From positions 62,001 to 126,000 of the forward strand of contig CAZBRD010000011.1 of the NCBI GenBank assembly GCA_964494205.1: DNA of 64,000 bases. Reading direction: 5' to 3'. The DNA comes from JBBTCX01 sp964494205 (GTDB lineage: Bacteria > Planctomycetota > Phycisphaerae > UBA1845). Position 1 is the first letter of the stretch; each line of letters opens with the position of its first letter. A program made the translations under genes and the position numbers. Below, one piece after another: positions 9,401 through 16,473 of this stretch. The notes under the pieces were generated by a model, which ran no database searches, was not told the DNA's origin, and saw only the letters and a program-made list of their open reading frames with translations.

Positions 9401-10651
9401 GCATCGTGTCAAAACGGACTGTTCTGCGATGGTGCGGAGTTGTGCGATCCTGTGCTCGGCTGCGTCGACTCGGCCGACCCCTGCTCGCCGGATTCCATCG
9501 CCTGTACTAACGATTACTGCGACGAGAACCGCGATCTCTGCATGCACGTTCCGATGAACTCGCTGTGCGACGACGGTGCATTCTGCAACGGCGTGGAAAC
9601 GTGCGATCCGCTTCTCGGCTGTCAGGCCGGCACGTCACCGTGCCCATCCGATGGCATCGATTGCACGACCGACACCTGCGACGAATCCACCGATCAGTGT
9701 CAACACACGCCGTCCAACGCGTTCTGTGACGACGGCGCATTCTGCAACGGCGCGGAAGTGTGCGACGTGTTCAACGATTGCGTCGCCGGCACCGAGCCAT
9801 GCCCAGCCGATTCGGTGGCATGCACCATCGATTCCTGCGACGAAGTCGCTGACCAGTGCTTACACACACCTTCGAACGGCCTGTGCACCGACGGCGCATT
9901 CTGCAACGGCGTCGAAATCTGCGATCCGCTGCTCGGCTGCATCGCGGGCGCGAATCCCTGCCCGCCCGACAGCATCCGCTGCACGATAGACTCCTGCAAC
10001 GAAAGCACGGATACGTGCCTGCACGTTCCGACCGATTCGCTTTGCAGTGACGAGCAATTCTGCACCGGCGTGGAGACCTGCAACGGCGTAGCCGGCTGCC
10101 AGAACGGCCCCGACCCCGACTGCTCGTTCCTCAACAACGCCTGCAATATGGGTGTTTGCAATGAATCGAACGATCAGTGTCAGTCAGTGCCCACCAACCA
10201 GGGCGGCCCCTGCGTGGACGATGGCCTGTTCTGCAACGGCAGCGAGGTTTGCAACAACGGCAACTGCGTATCGACCGGCAACCCATGCCAGTTCGGCACG
10301 CTTTGCGATGAGCTAAACGATGAATGCGTCGAGTGCTTCACAGCCTCGCAGTGCGACGACAACAACAATTGCACGATGGACAACTGCACCAACGGCACCT
10401 GCACGCATTTCGACAATGGTTCGTGCGATGGCGCCTGCTGCAACTTCATCACCGGAACTTGCACAGACGGCGTTCAGTCAGCCGATTGCCCGCCCGAATC
10501 CACGTTCACCATGGGTCAGACCTGTGCCAATCTCAACTGCCAGCCGACCATCCCGACCGTTTCGGAATGGGGCATGGTGGTTATGACGCTGCTTCTGCTG
10601 ACCGGCGGCAAGCTCTACTTCGGCCGTCGAACGGATGTGGTCATCGAGTAG
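6476..10651 (+). CDS. Giant exported vWA and Cys-rich repeat protein with IPTL-CTERM tail
   Basis: The protein has 1391 residues from the ATG at 6476, which is preceded by GGAAAGGAAG. A signal peptide spans residues 1-35 and ends SSAFA. A von Willebrand A domain follows at roughly 175-370, with MIDAS motif DTSGS in IVLVLDTSGSIGG and MITDGDP. A DUF11-like beta domain lies at about 380-490. A long Cys-rich region follows (about residues 500-1340), built from tandem units with DDGxFCNGxExC and CxIDxCDE. The end, TIPTVSEWGMVV plus a hydrophobic helix and GRR, is the IPTL-CTERM variant of PEP-CTERM, recognised by an exosortase-like system and processed at the surface. It is probably adhesive or structural. 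The start is chosen for the signal peptide and ribosome site. Family unknown beyond these domains. Confidence 0.85.
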   Translation: MTPQTNQHNRKFNRLAMNAFAFVLVTVGFGSSAFAVRNITSVSLNGGAPWTFSGGTLILAGDPVTVLAGETISVNMTVVTTGTGNANDWQSTAWQIGSVIGTWTCNTDGNFESAGTHNLTFDIIAGATSGTFNSYFRAHDENACGAADPSAVVTLANSVTIQPPATNPSLADACGLDIVLVLDTSGSIGGNLDDVQNAALDFVNAFLPATPTLIGLVEFNDDATMLENLTSNTAALSADIGGLASGGFTNWEDAIQTATAMLEGGLDRPDSIHPDMIVMITDGDPTASSAGNDNSNQPNVHLYPAVVAANDAKTSSSTNPIRIVTVGVGAATQSRLVAISGSNVHPPNPLNATTDVVLSDFDDLAGELSDLAVAICGGTITVHKVIDVDGNTGTTGDQTDGAGWSFAANPDAPDTTDPTSGSTDSFGMIIFDVDVGANNSAIVDITETMQTHFQFISANCVNGMSSAGTPATNAVNNIPLSASDIISCTFYNQPKTGACCKTFLPGSNCTNNVPFTLCDEPGFVFSEGMTCAQVSCCSSDALCADSDPCTVDMCVNGVGCVSTPINCNDNNPCTIDSCFQGSCVNSPVTCPDNNDPCTDLACDANGANGNCDSTVPVNNGAPCDDLFYCTIGETCTGGICGGGSPLNCSDEVGCTNDSCDETNDVCVHNPNNSKCDDGLYCNGAETCDGLTDCADGADPCSPPQRCDEVNDRCVQCLTDAQCDDGAFCNGAETCNIVSGTCQPGANPCPADSVSCTIDSCDEANNVCLHEPNNALCQNGNFCDGQEVCDRINGCVDSPDPCNAPLRCDEPNDRCVDCLTNGQCDDGLFCNGSETCNTTTGTCQPGTDPCPADSVACTIDTCDEDANVCLHTPNNSLCQNGNFCDGQEVCDRTLGCQDAPDPCTLPQRCDEPNDRCVACLTDGQCDDGLYCNGTETCNVAMGVCVPGTAPCPADGVACSIETCNESTNACEQTLDHASCQNGLFCDGAELCDPVLGCVDSADPCSPDSIACTNDYCDENRDLCMHVPMNSLCDDGAFCNGVETCDPLLGCQAGTSPCPSDGIDCTTDTCDESTDQCQHTPSNAFCDDGAFCNGAEVCDVFNDCVAGTEPCPADSVACTIDSCDEVADQCLHTPSNGLCTDGAFCNGVEICDPLLGCIAGANPCPPDSIRCTIDSCNESTDTCLHVPTDSLCSDEQFCTGVETCNGVAGCQNGPDPDCSFLNNACNMGVCNESNDQCQSVPTNQGGPCVDDGLFCNGSEVCNNGNCVSTGNPCQFGTLCDELNDECVECFTASQCDDNNNCTMDNCTNGTCTHFDNGSCDGACCNFITGTCTDGVQSADCPPESTFTMGQTCANLNCQPTIPTVSEWGMVVMTLLLLTGGKLYFGRRTDVVIE
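8497..10290 (+). repeat. Tandem Cys-rich coding repeats inside the vWA protein
   Basis: About ten imperfect copies of a unit encoding C-D/Q-D/N-G-x-F/Y-C-N/D-G-x-E-x-C, then PDPC or ANPCP, then CTIDxCDE. Neighbouring copies are close at DNA level (repeated gcgacgacggc and tgcaacggc words). The unit length alternates because some copies include an extra QRCDEPNDRCV segment. Boundaries are approximate. The repeats create long open frames on the other strand that are not genes. Confidence 0.75.
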
Positions 10652-10681
10652 TCAGTAACCAATCAGAACGAAAAACAATCG

Positions 10682-10714
10682 GGGCGACTTGCTGATAAGC
10701 AGGTCGCCCTTTTT
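10682..10714 (+). terminator. Rho-independent terminator of the vWA protein gene
   Basis: An 11-bp stem pairs 10682-10692 (GGGCGACTTGC) with 10699-10709 (GCAGGTCGCCC), including one T-G pair. The loop has six bases and is followed by TTTTT. It lies 31 nt after the stop codon. Confidence 0.9.
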
Positions 10715-10869
10715 CGTTACGGGTGGTCTATCTCACCAGAAGCTTTAGATGACAGTGTGCCACTGCTCTGTGAGCAGTGCTTGACGTCATCGGATGTACC
10801 GGAAGTTCAAATGAATGATGGCAATAGAAACCAAAGTTTGGTAGGAAATCAAACTGCGAAATGCCGATG

Positions 10870-10943
10870 TGGGCCCACCAAGATTCGAACTTGGGACCTC
10901 GTCGTTATCAGCGACGCGCTCTAACCAACTGAGCTATGAGCCC
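10870..10943 (-). tRNA. tRNA-Ile (anticodon GAT)
   Basis: A complete 74-nt cloverleaf: acceptor GGGCTCA paired with TGGGCCC, D arm GCTC-AGTTGGTTA-GAGC, anticodon arm CGTCG-CTGATAA-CGACG with anticodon GAT, and T arm CCAAG-TTCGAAT-CTTGG, with discriminator A. The 3' CCA is not encoded. It stands alone, outside an rRNA operon. Confidence 0.97.
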
Positions 10944-11258
10944 GGGTTCACGGCCAACCCGACCGGATGGTTCACTCTACTTAACACTCCTTGATTGTCA
11001 ACGCCTCACACGATGGACCTTCGCCATCTCTGCACGGCTGGATTTGGCCGGCAAAAGGTCGATTTTCGCATGAAAAGTCCCCATATTCGAGCGGCAAATC
11101 TCATGGGCCCCTTCATGTCTGAGACGCACATTCCGATGTAATCAACCTGTAAGCAATCGCGGCTTGCGTTACGACATTCCTCCATGAGTGTATACGATGG
11201 ACCAAGCGTGCGTTGCATAAGTAAGGAACGCGCCAAACAGCAGTAACAAGGAAACACA
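10944..11258. other. Intergenic region between tRNA-Ile and the cytochrome c'-like gene
   Basis: It holds the tRNA promoter (10974-11001) and, at its right end, the leader of the cytochrome c'-like gene with an AAGGAA ribosome site just before 11259. I see no other gene or structured element here. Confidence 0.5.
10974..11001 (-). promoter_or_regulatory. Sigma-70 promoter of tRNA-Ile
   Basis: On the minus strand a perfect -35 TTGACA (10996-11001), a 16-bp spacer and TAGAGT (10974-10979) as -10. The predicted start lies about 25 nt before the mature tRNA 5' end. Confidence 0.6.
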
Positions 11259-12017
11259 ATGACCCAGGGTATTCTCTTCAAGACTGGATTGTTTTTCATG
11301 GGTGCCGGTGGACTGACACTGTTCGTGCACGCGAACTCGGATGCACCAGCCGCCGCCGATTTCAAACCGGTAGCCACGTGGGAAAGTGTTCACGGTGAAC
11401 AGACCCGCGCCCTCGACCGCATCGGCAAATTGCTTCAGGACAAGGGTGCGAAGAATCGTGCGAAGACAATCATGCTGGATGCGGAGCTGCTGGCTGAGCT
11501 GGCGAACGTGAACATCTATTCGAAGGACAAATCCGACCAGCAAGGCTCAGCCGCCAAGATGCGCGACGTCGCCTTGGAGCTTGCCGCAGAAGCGAAGAAA
11601 AACAAGACCGCCGACGAAGCCAAAATGGCGCAGCTGTACGAACAGCTAACGAAGAACCCGGGCGCCAACGCCGCCCCGCCCGCGACCCCCTTCAAGCCCG
11701 CAGCCCCCGTAGCCGCACTGATGAACGGTCAGGACATTCTCTTCAAGCGGATGCGCGACAACCTCGACAAGAAGGACGCGAAAGATCGCATCGCGTCAAT
11801 CGCCACAGACGCCGAAGTGCTCGCCGAGCTCGCCAACGTGAACTTCCACCACCAGAACAAGGCAGACTATCAGGGCTGGGCGTCAACGCTTCGCGACACT
11901 GCGTTGGCCTTGTCGGCTGAAGCCAAGAAGCCCACCGCCGACGAAGCCAAATTGCAAACGCTCACCAAGAAACTCGACGACACCTGCCTCGCCTGCCACG
12001 ACAAGTACAAGGAATAG
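11259..12017 (+). CDS. Exported cytochrome c'-like protein with duplicated helical domain
   Basis: The protein has 252 residues with an N-terminal signal sequence (about residues 1-26, hydrophobic GLFFMGAGGLTLF). Two homologous helical domains follow, at about residues 35-120 and 150-250. Both contain AEVLAELANVN or AELLAELANVN, a YS/HH-K-DK/KAD-QG segment and LELAAEAKK or LALSAEAKK. Only the second copy ends in a haem-binding motif, CLACH, at the extreme C terminus, the position typical of cytochrome c'/c-556 four-helix bundles. A Pro/Ala-rich linker joins the domains. A periplasmic electron-transfer or ligand-binding role is likely. The first domain has lost the haem site. An AAGGAA ribosome site precedes the ATG. 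Confidence 0.8.
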   Translation: MTQGILFKTGLFFMGAGGLTLFVHANSDAPAAADFKPVATWESVHGEQTRALDRIGKLLQDKGAKNRAKTIMLDAELLAELANVNIYSKDKSDQQGSAAKMRDVALELAAEAKKNKTADEAKMAQLYEQLTKNPGANAAPPATPFKPAAPVAALMNGQDILFKRMRDNLDKKDAKDRIASIATDAEVLAELANVNFHHQNKADYQGWASTLRDTALALSAEAKKPTADEAKLQTLTKKLDDTCLACHDKYKE

Positions 12018-12719
12018 CACCAGAGCGTTTGACGATCGACCGGGTGGCACGGTCAAGCCACAGCTTGGCCGTGGCGGACAGAAATCAGGTGACCTGCAAT
12101 TCAGCGACGCGCACCATTGGGTGCGTCATGCACAAGCCGACCCTTGCTTGCGCAAGGGGCTTTGATCGGCTATCAAATCAACGGGAAGGCCATCAATACT
12201 TCGCAATAGAATGCCCCAGCGGGGCATCGGTGTGTAGCCACGAGTGAAGTGAGCCCGCCGTCAGGTGGACGATCGGAACCCGTGGAACTCGATCTCAAAA
12301 ATCATTGCTGCCCCGGAGGGGCAGAGGACTCACGGCGCTATTCTCAATCGCCCTAAAGACCAGCGCTCGCCATTGATTAAGTTGCCTTGCGATCGCCCGC
12401 CTTGTTATTCATGATCATGAAAGCTGACCAAAGACACCTGCCGCGCGTGACTCACCCAAGCAACCCATCATCATCGGCCATGCTTTGCATTTCGTCATTC
12501 GATCTCCGCCATTTGCCACTCCTTGAAGGTGCCACAGCGTGTCACTACTTAACGAATTTTTTTCACTTTTGGGCAATAGCCATTTCAAACCGGCACCGCA
12601 AAGCTTCAAGGGCCACTGAACGGATCGGCCTGAATCAACGCCGCGTAATAGAACAAAGTCGGCCTGAACCGACTTCGTTGCCGATTTCCAGCTCGAATGG
12701 TTCAGTTCGTCACGATGAC
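12018..12719. other. Long intergenic region with a cluster of palindromes
   Basis: No supported gene in 700 nt between convergent neighbours. Besides the 33-nt repeat at 12042-12074 it holds three other perfect 7-bp hairpins: CCCTTGC-TTGC-GCAAGGG at 12141-12158, ATGCCCC-AGC-GGGGCAT at 12211-12227 and CTGCCCC-GGA-GGGGCAG at 12308-12324. None has a T tail, so they look like REP-type elements rather than terminators. Confidence 0.55.
12042..12074 (-). repeat. Dispersed 33-nt palindromic repeat, copy 1
   Basis: Read on the minus strand this copy differs by one base from copy 3 (26652-26684) and by two adjacent bases from copy 2 (18225-18257). Each folds into an imperfect hairpin with arms CACGGCCAAGC and GCTTGACCGTG, one mismatch and a 4-base loop, followed by CCACCC. 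All copies are intergenic. Confidence 0.85.
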
Positions 12720-13325
12720 TTACAACTGCTCGACAAACAAAGTCTTCTGTCGCAGCTTGCGCATGCGCGAGCGGATGTTCTCGCCGACTTTTTCAGAATC
12801 GCTGATGCCCGGAACCACGATCTCCTTGTCCGTGGCATCGGTCGAAACGATCGCGACCGAACCAAGACCGAAGACGCGGTCCATGATCGACTTGTGCAGG
12901 CGCACGTCATCGACGCGCATCAGTTCGGTCTGGTCGACCGTCTTGGAAAGAATGCCTCTTTCGATAAAAAGGCGTTGTGTCGTCAGTCGATAGTTCGTGC
13001 CGATCACGACCAGCGCGACTTTGCCGATGACGATCAGCGCGGAAATAAGCACCGTAAGAACCCAAACCAGAAACGCCGTCCCGAACGTCATGGACTTTCC
13101 TTCGCCGCAATTCATGAACAAGAGCACGCCGGCCACAACGACTACGACGAACCAGATCGCCATCCGACCGGAGTAGTGCATCCAGCTGGTGCGGCCTTTC
13201 CACAAATCCGTTTCCGGCCCCAGGTCGATGGGCGCATTCTGACCTGCGTCGTTGGCGCGCGGCGCGTTCGCCGTCGAAACCTGATTCGGATTATTGGGTT
13301 GAAGTTGCGATTGATCCGGGTTCAT
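12720..13325 (-). CDS. PH domain-containing (bPH2/YdbT-type) membrane protein
   Basis: The protein has 201 residues. The ATG at 13325 follows GGAGGAATTCC and is preferred to the frame's earlier Met. A Pro/Asn/Gln-rich N-terminal tail (residues 1-45) precedes two transmembrane helices (about 53-75, MAIWFVVVVVAGVLLF, and 83-108, FGTAFLVWVLTVLISALIVIG). A bacterial PH domain of the YdbS/YdbT class follows, with YRLTTQRLFIERGILSK, then TELMRVDDVRLHKSIMDR and FGLGSVAIVSTD. These proteins sit in the cytoplasmic membrane and their exact function is generally unknown. It is convergent with the cytochrome gene across a repeat-rich gap. Confidence 0.85.
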   Translation of the reverse strand: MNPDQSQLQPNNPNQVSTANAPRANDAGQNAPIDLGPETDLWKGRTSWMHYSGRMAIWFVVVVVAGVLLFMNCGEGKSMTFGTAFLVWVLTVLISALIVIGKVALVVIGTNYRLTTQRLFIERGILSKTVDQTELMRVDDVRLHKSIMDRVFGLGSVAIVSTDATDKEIVVPGISDSEKVGENIRSRMRKLRQKTLFVEQL

Positions 13326-13907
13326 GGAATTCCTCCGTGTCTGCGGAATCGAGCACGACGAATCTTTCGTCGGCCTTTTGCCGCGAACCATTGCCAACAG
13401 AATCGGCGAGTCGATTCGCAAATCTTCGCCGCACCATCGGGGGCCACAAGAGGATCATGCAAGTTCGCCGAAGCGCCTCAGCGCTCTCCCATTCCGCGGC
13501 GCATCGCCACCCGAAAAGAGAGCCCGCAAGAACCTCTTACAACACCAGAGTTTATATTCCTTTCTTTCGACGGGGTGGCAAGGAGATTTGGCCAAAACGG
13601 GCGTTGAAAAAAACATTCTTTTTCGTCTTGACGTATGTCGGATGAGGTTTAGACTTTCGCCGATTTTCGGCTAGGCGCGGAATCCGCCGAATCGCACAAG
13701 GGGGTAGTCAAAGGAAACACGATCGGCAGTTGACGTTCTGCTGTTTTCGCGTAAAGAGAACTTGGGAGTCGCCGATATTACGACGACTGTAAACTCGGCG
13801 ATGTTTGGTCAATAGTGCAGGCTGTAGCGGGCGAAAACCACGATGGTTCGCCAAAACAGGAAATGGCTATGAAGTACGACAAAGTCCTGACAAGTGGGAG
13901 GGAATTC
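13326..13907. other. Intergenic region with a promoter, no supported gene
   Basis: The gap lies between divergent genes. The clearest signal is the sigma-70-like promoter at 13628-13655. Open frames here lack ribosome sites and have biased composition, so I do not call them. Confidence 0.5.
13628..13655 (+). promoter_or_regulatory. Candidate sigma-70 promoter for the acidic protein gene
   Basis: TTGACG (13628-13633), a 16-bp spacer and TAGACT (13650-13655). It would give a leader of about 245 nt before the start at 13908. Confidence 0.4.
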
Positions 13908-14177
13908 ATGGATACACTGAAGCGAGACAGCCTCGCCGTGGCAGGTCGGCTTCGCGCCAATGATCTGGTGGAAGAACAGAGCGAGACTGAGCAGCGAGGC
14001 TCTGTTTTGTTGGCCGACCCGCAGGAGTACGACGTCGTCGCCGGCGATGATTGGGAAGAGGACGAAGACGAAGAATTCGAAGACGATGACGATGAGTACT
14101 TCGATGATGACGACGAAGACGAAGAGTTCGACGACGATGATGATGAAGAGGAAGACGCAGACGACGATGAAGAGTAG
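13908..14177 (+). CDS. Small hyperacidic protein with Asp/Glu-run C terminus
   Basis: The protein has 89 residues from the ATG at 13908, which is preceded by GGGAGG six bases away. An earlier in-frame ATG exists but lacks such a site. Residues 1-40 (MDTLKRDSLAVAGRLRAND onward) look like an amphipathic helix. From about residue 47 almost every residue is Asp or Glu, broken by a few Phe, Tyr and Trp. Such tails mimic nucleic acid or bind basic proteins and cations. I do not recognise the family. A strong terminator follows 36 nt after the stop, so the gene is probably monocistronic and well expressed. Confidence 0.7.
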   Translation: MDTLKRDSLAVAGRLRANDLVEEQSETEQRGSVLLADPQEYDVVAGDDWEEDEDEEFEDDDDEYFDDDDEDEEFDDDDDEEEDADDDEE

Positions 14178-14212
14178 TCGTTCGTAAAGTATTCGTTCGC
14201 CTCGATAACACA

Positions 14213-14241
14213 AAAACGGGCCGATTGGATCGGCCCGTTTT
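14213..14241 (+). terminator. Rho-independent terminator of the acidic protein gene
   Basis: A perfect 13-bp inverted repeat (AAAACGGGCCGAT at 14213-14225 with ATCGGCCCGTTTT at 14229-14241) whose 3' arm supplies the T run, followed by CCTTTTCC. The A-rich 5' arm could also act for the other strand. Confidence 0.85.
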
Positions 14242-14425
14242 CCTTTTCCGCGTACGATATCAAGGCGCTTCTTGTCACTCAGACCTCCACAACGTCCGAT
14301 CTGAACACGTCCGAATTTGGTTGCCCAATAATCACGGTCCCATGTTGCCCCAACGTGGTTTCGGCATCTGCAATCCAGCCACACGAATCATGTAGCCTGC
14401 ACCATCCCCATCCGATGTTTACTCC

Positions 14426-14818
14426 ATGAACGAAGAGTATTTGGGTCCAGAAAGACGGTCAGCTGAAGGGGAAGCTGAGAGACGCGTTTCCAGCGATCGC
14501 AGACTTGCCCCCGGTCAACCCGATCGACGCGCGGTGATCGATCGGCGTTCCGGCATGGAGCGCCGTCGCGGCCCGGGTCGTCGTCGCTGCGAAGTCCGCC
14601 GCACAGCGGAAGAAGGCGAAATAAGCGGCGAACTCCTCGAGTTCATCATGGCCATCGACGAATATAAGCGCGTCAACGAGCGACCATTCCCATCATGGTC
14701 GGAAGTGTTCGAGATTATTCAGTATCTTGGATATCGCAAAGTGGCAGCCAAAGCTGACCACATCAACAACGCTTGCGGCCCGGAAGTTCTCGAACCCGTT
14801 GGAGCGGGTGCGCGCTAA
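14426..14818 (+). CDS. Arg-rich small protein with ERR/DRR repeats, function unknown
   Basis: The protein has 130 residues. The first 60 contain a run of RR motifs spaced by four to nine residues (PERRS, AERRV, SDRRL, PDRRA, IDRRS, MERRR, GRRR), giving a strongly basic, probably disordered segment. A compact C-terminal domain of about 60 residues follows (ELLEFIMAIDEYKRVNERPFPSWSEVFEIIQYLGYRKV). Its helix-turn-helix-like pattern is also seen in other small planctomycete and myxobacterial proteins, though I cannot assign a function. Nucleic-acid binding is plausible. There is no clear Shine-Dalgarno sequence. It is flanked by the acidic protein gene and convergent with the M28 peptidase gene. 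Confidence 0.6.
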   Translation: MNEEYLGPERRSAEGEAERRVSSDRRLAPGQPDRRAVIDRRSGMERRRGPGRRRCEVRRTAEEGEISGELLEFIMAIDEYKRVNERPFPSWSEVFEIIQYLGYRKVAAKADHINNACGPEVLEPVGAGAR

Positions 14819-14883
14819 GTCGCGACTCGCAATCATCGCACTAGCCAAATGAGCATGCGAGAATTCTTCTGCGCAGGCTCGCC

Positions 14884-15789
14884 TCAATCCAGATCGACAA
14901 CTCGTTCTTTCGACCCGGCAACGTTGGCGACTGCGTTTGCCACACCCACCGTCGCCTGCGCAAGCCGGGAATAATCAAGGGTATCAGGCGTATCCGATTC
15001 GAGATGGTAGTGCGGGTTTCGAAGAAAACTCGTATCCGTAATCATCAGCGCAGGGTAACCCTGATCCCAGAACGAGCTGTTATCTGACAAACGAATCTCA
15101 TGAACTTGCTCAGGAAGCGCGATGCTGAACAATCGCACGCCTTGCACGCGCTTGTAGCCGCGACGAAACGACCAGAGCAGTCGCGTTGACTGCAGGTTGC
15201 CAACCGCAGCCAGAAAATCACCACGATCCGGAAGTACACGACGGAATAGGCGCGGAATCGAGTCCGGCGCTTTTTGGCTACCCGGAACCGTCGAATAATA
15301 ACCGACCATCTCCAGGCAGATCATACCGACGATGTTCTCGTTCTTGCTACGACACGAGCGCGCGTACTGCTGGCTCCCCATGGTGTCCGTGTAGAAGTGC
15401 GGCGGTTCTTCGCAGGGAAACGAGACAAATCGGAGTGTGCGCTGGAATGAGTACGACTTCGTCAATCGCGCGACTTCAAGAAGCATAGCCACGGCCGACG
15501 CATTGTCGTCAGCGCCAGGTGTACTCGGAACCGTGTCATAATGAGCGCCGAGAATGACGATCTCGTCCGGCTTGTGTGTGCCCTTCCGCTCAACAATCAA
15601 GTTGGCGACTTCGTCGTTGCCGATCTTGTAAGTTTCTCGTCCAACGCGTTCACCGATTTCGGCGAATTGACGTTCTATGTAGGTACACGTTGCATCGAGT
15701 GAACCCTTTTTTCGCAAATGTCGAGGACCGATCAAACCGGCGAGGACATTAACATGGCGGCGAAGACGTGGTTCGAGGTCTGAACTCAT
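14884..15789 (-). CDS. M28 family metallopeptidase (aminopeptidase-like)
   Basis: The protein has 301 residues. Zinc ligands of family M28 are visible in order: HYD in VILGAHYDTVPSTPGADDNASA (His and Asp, with the bridging Asp in GADDNAS), then the EE pair in PCEEPPHFY (catalytic Glu and ligand). A later Asp lies in MICLEMVGY-type context, and a His near the end is in NPHYHLESDT. These enzymes remove N-terminal residues from peptides with two co-catalytic zinc ions. There is no obvious signal peptide, so it may be cytoplasmic. It starts 12 nt after the Nudix gene ends, so the two form an operon. Confidence 0.85.
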   Translation of the reverse strand: MSSDLEPRLRRHVNVLAGLIGPRHLRKKGSLDATCTYIERQFAEIGERVGRETYKIGNDEVANLIVERKGTHKPDEIVILGAHYDTVPSTPGADDNASAVAMLLEVARLTKSYSFQRTLRFVSFPCEEPPHFYTDTMGSQQYARSCRSKNENIVGMICLEMVGYYSTVPGSQKAPDSIPRLFRRVLPDRGDFLAAVGNLQSTRLLWSFRRGYKRVQGVRLFSIALPEQVHEIRLSDNSSFWDQGYPALMITDTSFLRNPHYHLESDTPDTLDYSRLAQATVGVANAVANVAGSKERVVDLD

Positions 15790-15801
15790 CGATTCAAATG
15801 A

Positions 15802-16473
15802 CTAAGTTGAGCGACTAGAGCGTGGTTGATTTGCCAACTGCGTTTCAATCCTCGCACCGCTCGTGAATCCCGGCAGCCACTTCTTTGTCATTCGACGAAC
15901 CGACTCGTCCGTATCGAGCCGTTCGATTTCATCACGCGCAAACCATGCCAGATCGTGCGATTCGTCGCTGATCTGAATATTGGCGGCTGCGGACTCGGAC
16001 GTCACCCGAAGCAGAAATCGGATGTCGTAATGATCGTGAGCGGGCGTTTCACCGTGCTGCGGAATCGGATGGACGTCGACATCAAATACGGCGTCGGTGA
16101 GCGGTTCGATGTCGGTTACGCCGGATTCCTCCTGAGCTTCACGAATCGCCACGCGTAGGACGTTAGCGTCGCCGTCGCAGTGGCCGCCGAGTTGAAGCCA
16201 CTTGTTCAGCTTGCGATGGTGCGTAAGTAGAACTTTGGTGCCGTCGTGATTCAACACCCACGCGGAACCCGTGACGTGTCCCGCGAGATGCGAGCGATCG
16301 AAGCACGGCAGAGTCGTCGAAACAAACTCGATGATGCGGCGCAGGCTCTCACGTTCGTGGGCATCGTAGGGAATGTGACGAGCCAGCTTTTCCAGTATTT
16401 CGCGGCGATGCATCAGCATGGTCCTGCGGTTGGGGCACATTTGTAGGACCATTTGATCCGCATTTCGCGACAA
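15802..16473 (-). CDS. Nudix hydrolase
   Basis: The protein has 223 residues. The Nudix box is at about residues 95-118 (GGHCDGDANVLRVAIREA, then QEESGV). It keeps REAQEESGV, which binds the metal, but the first Glu of the consensus (G-x5-E) is replaced by Ala. HLAGHVTGSAWVLNHDGTKVLLTHH precedes it as the first sheet. Nudix enzymes cleave nucleoside diphosphates linked to another group; the substrate is unknown. An in-frame Met at residue 19 or 21 is an alternative start. It lies just upstream of the M28 peptidase gene and immediately downstream of the beta-helix gene (stop codon adjoining). Confidence 0.85.
   Translation of the reverse strand: MSRNADQMVLQMCPNRRTMLMHRREILEKLARHIPYDAHERESLRRIIEFVSTTLPCFDRSHLAGHVTGSAWVLNHDGTKVLLTHHRKLNKWLQLGGHCDGDANVLRVAIREAQEESGVTDIEPLTDAVFDVDVHPIPQHGETPAHDHYDIRFLLRVTSESAAANIQISDESHDLAWFARDEIERLDTDESVRRMTKKWLPGFTSGARIETQLANQPRSSRST

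Noticed and set aside
12387..13607. 406-residue plus-strand frame overlapping the PH-domain gene
   Set aside because: It is antisense to a well-supported gene with a good start and domains, and its composition is Arg/His-rich without motifs.
13324..13674. 116-residue plus-strand frame upstream of the acidic protein
   Set aside because: It starts opposite the PH-domain gene start, shows no domain and has no ribosome site; the stretch is divergent promoter DNA.
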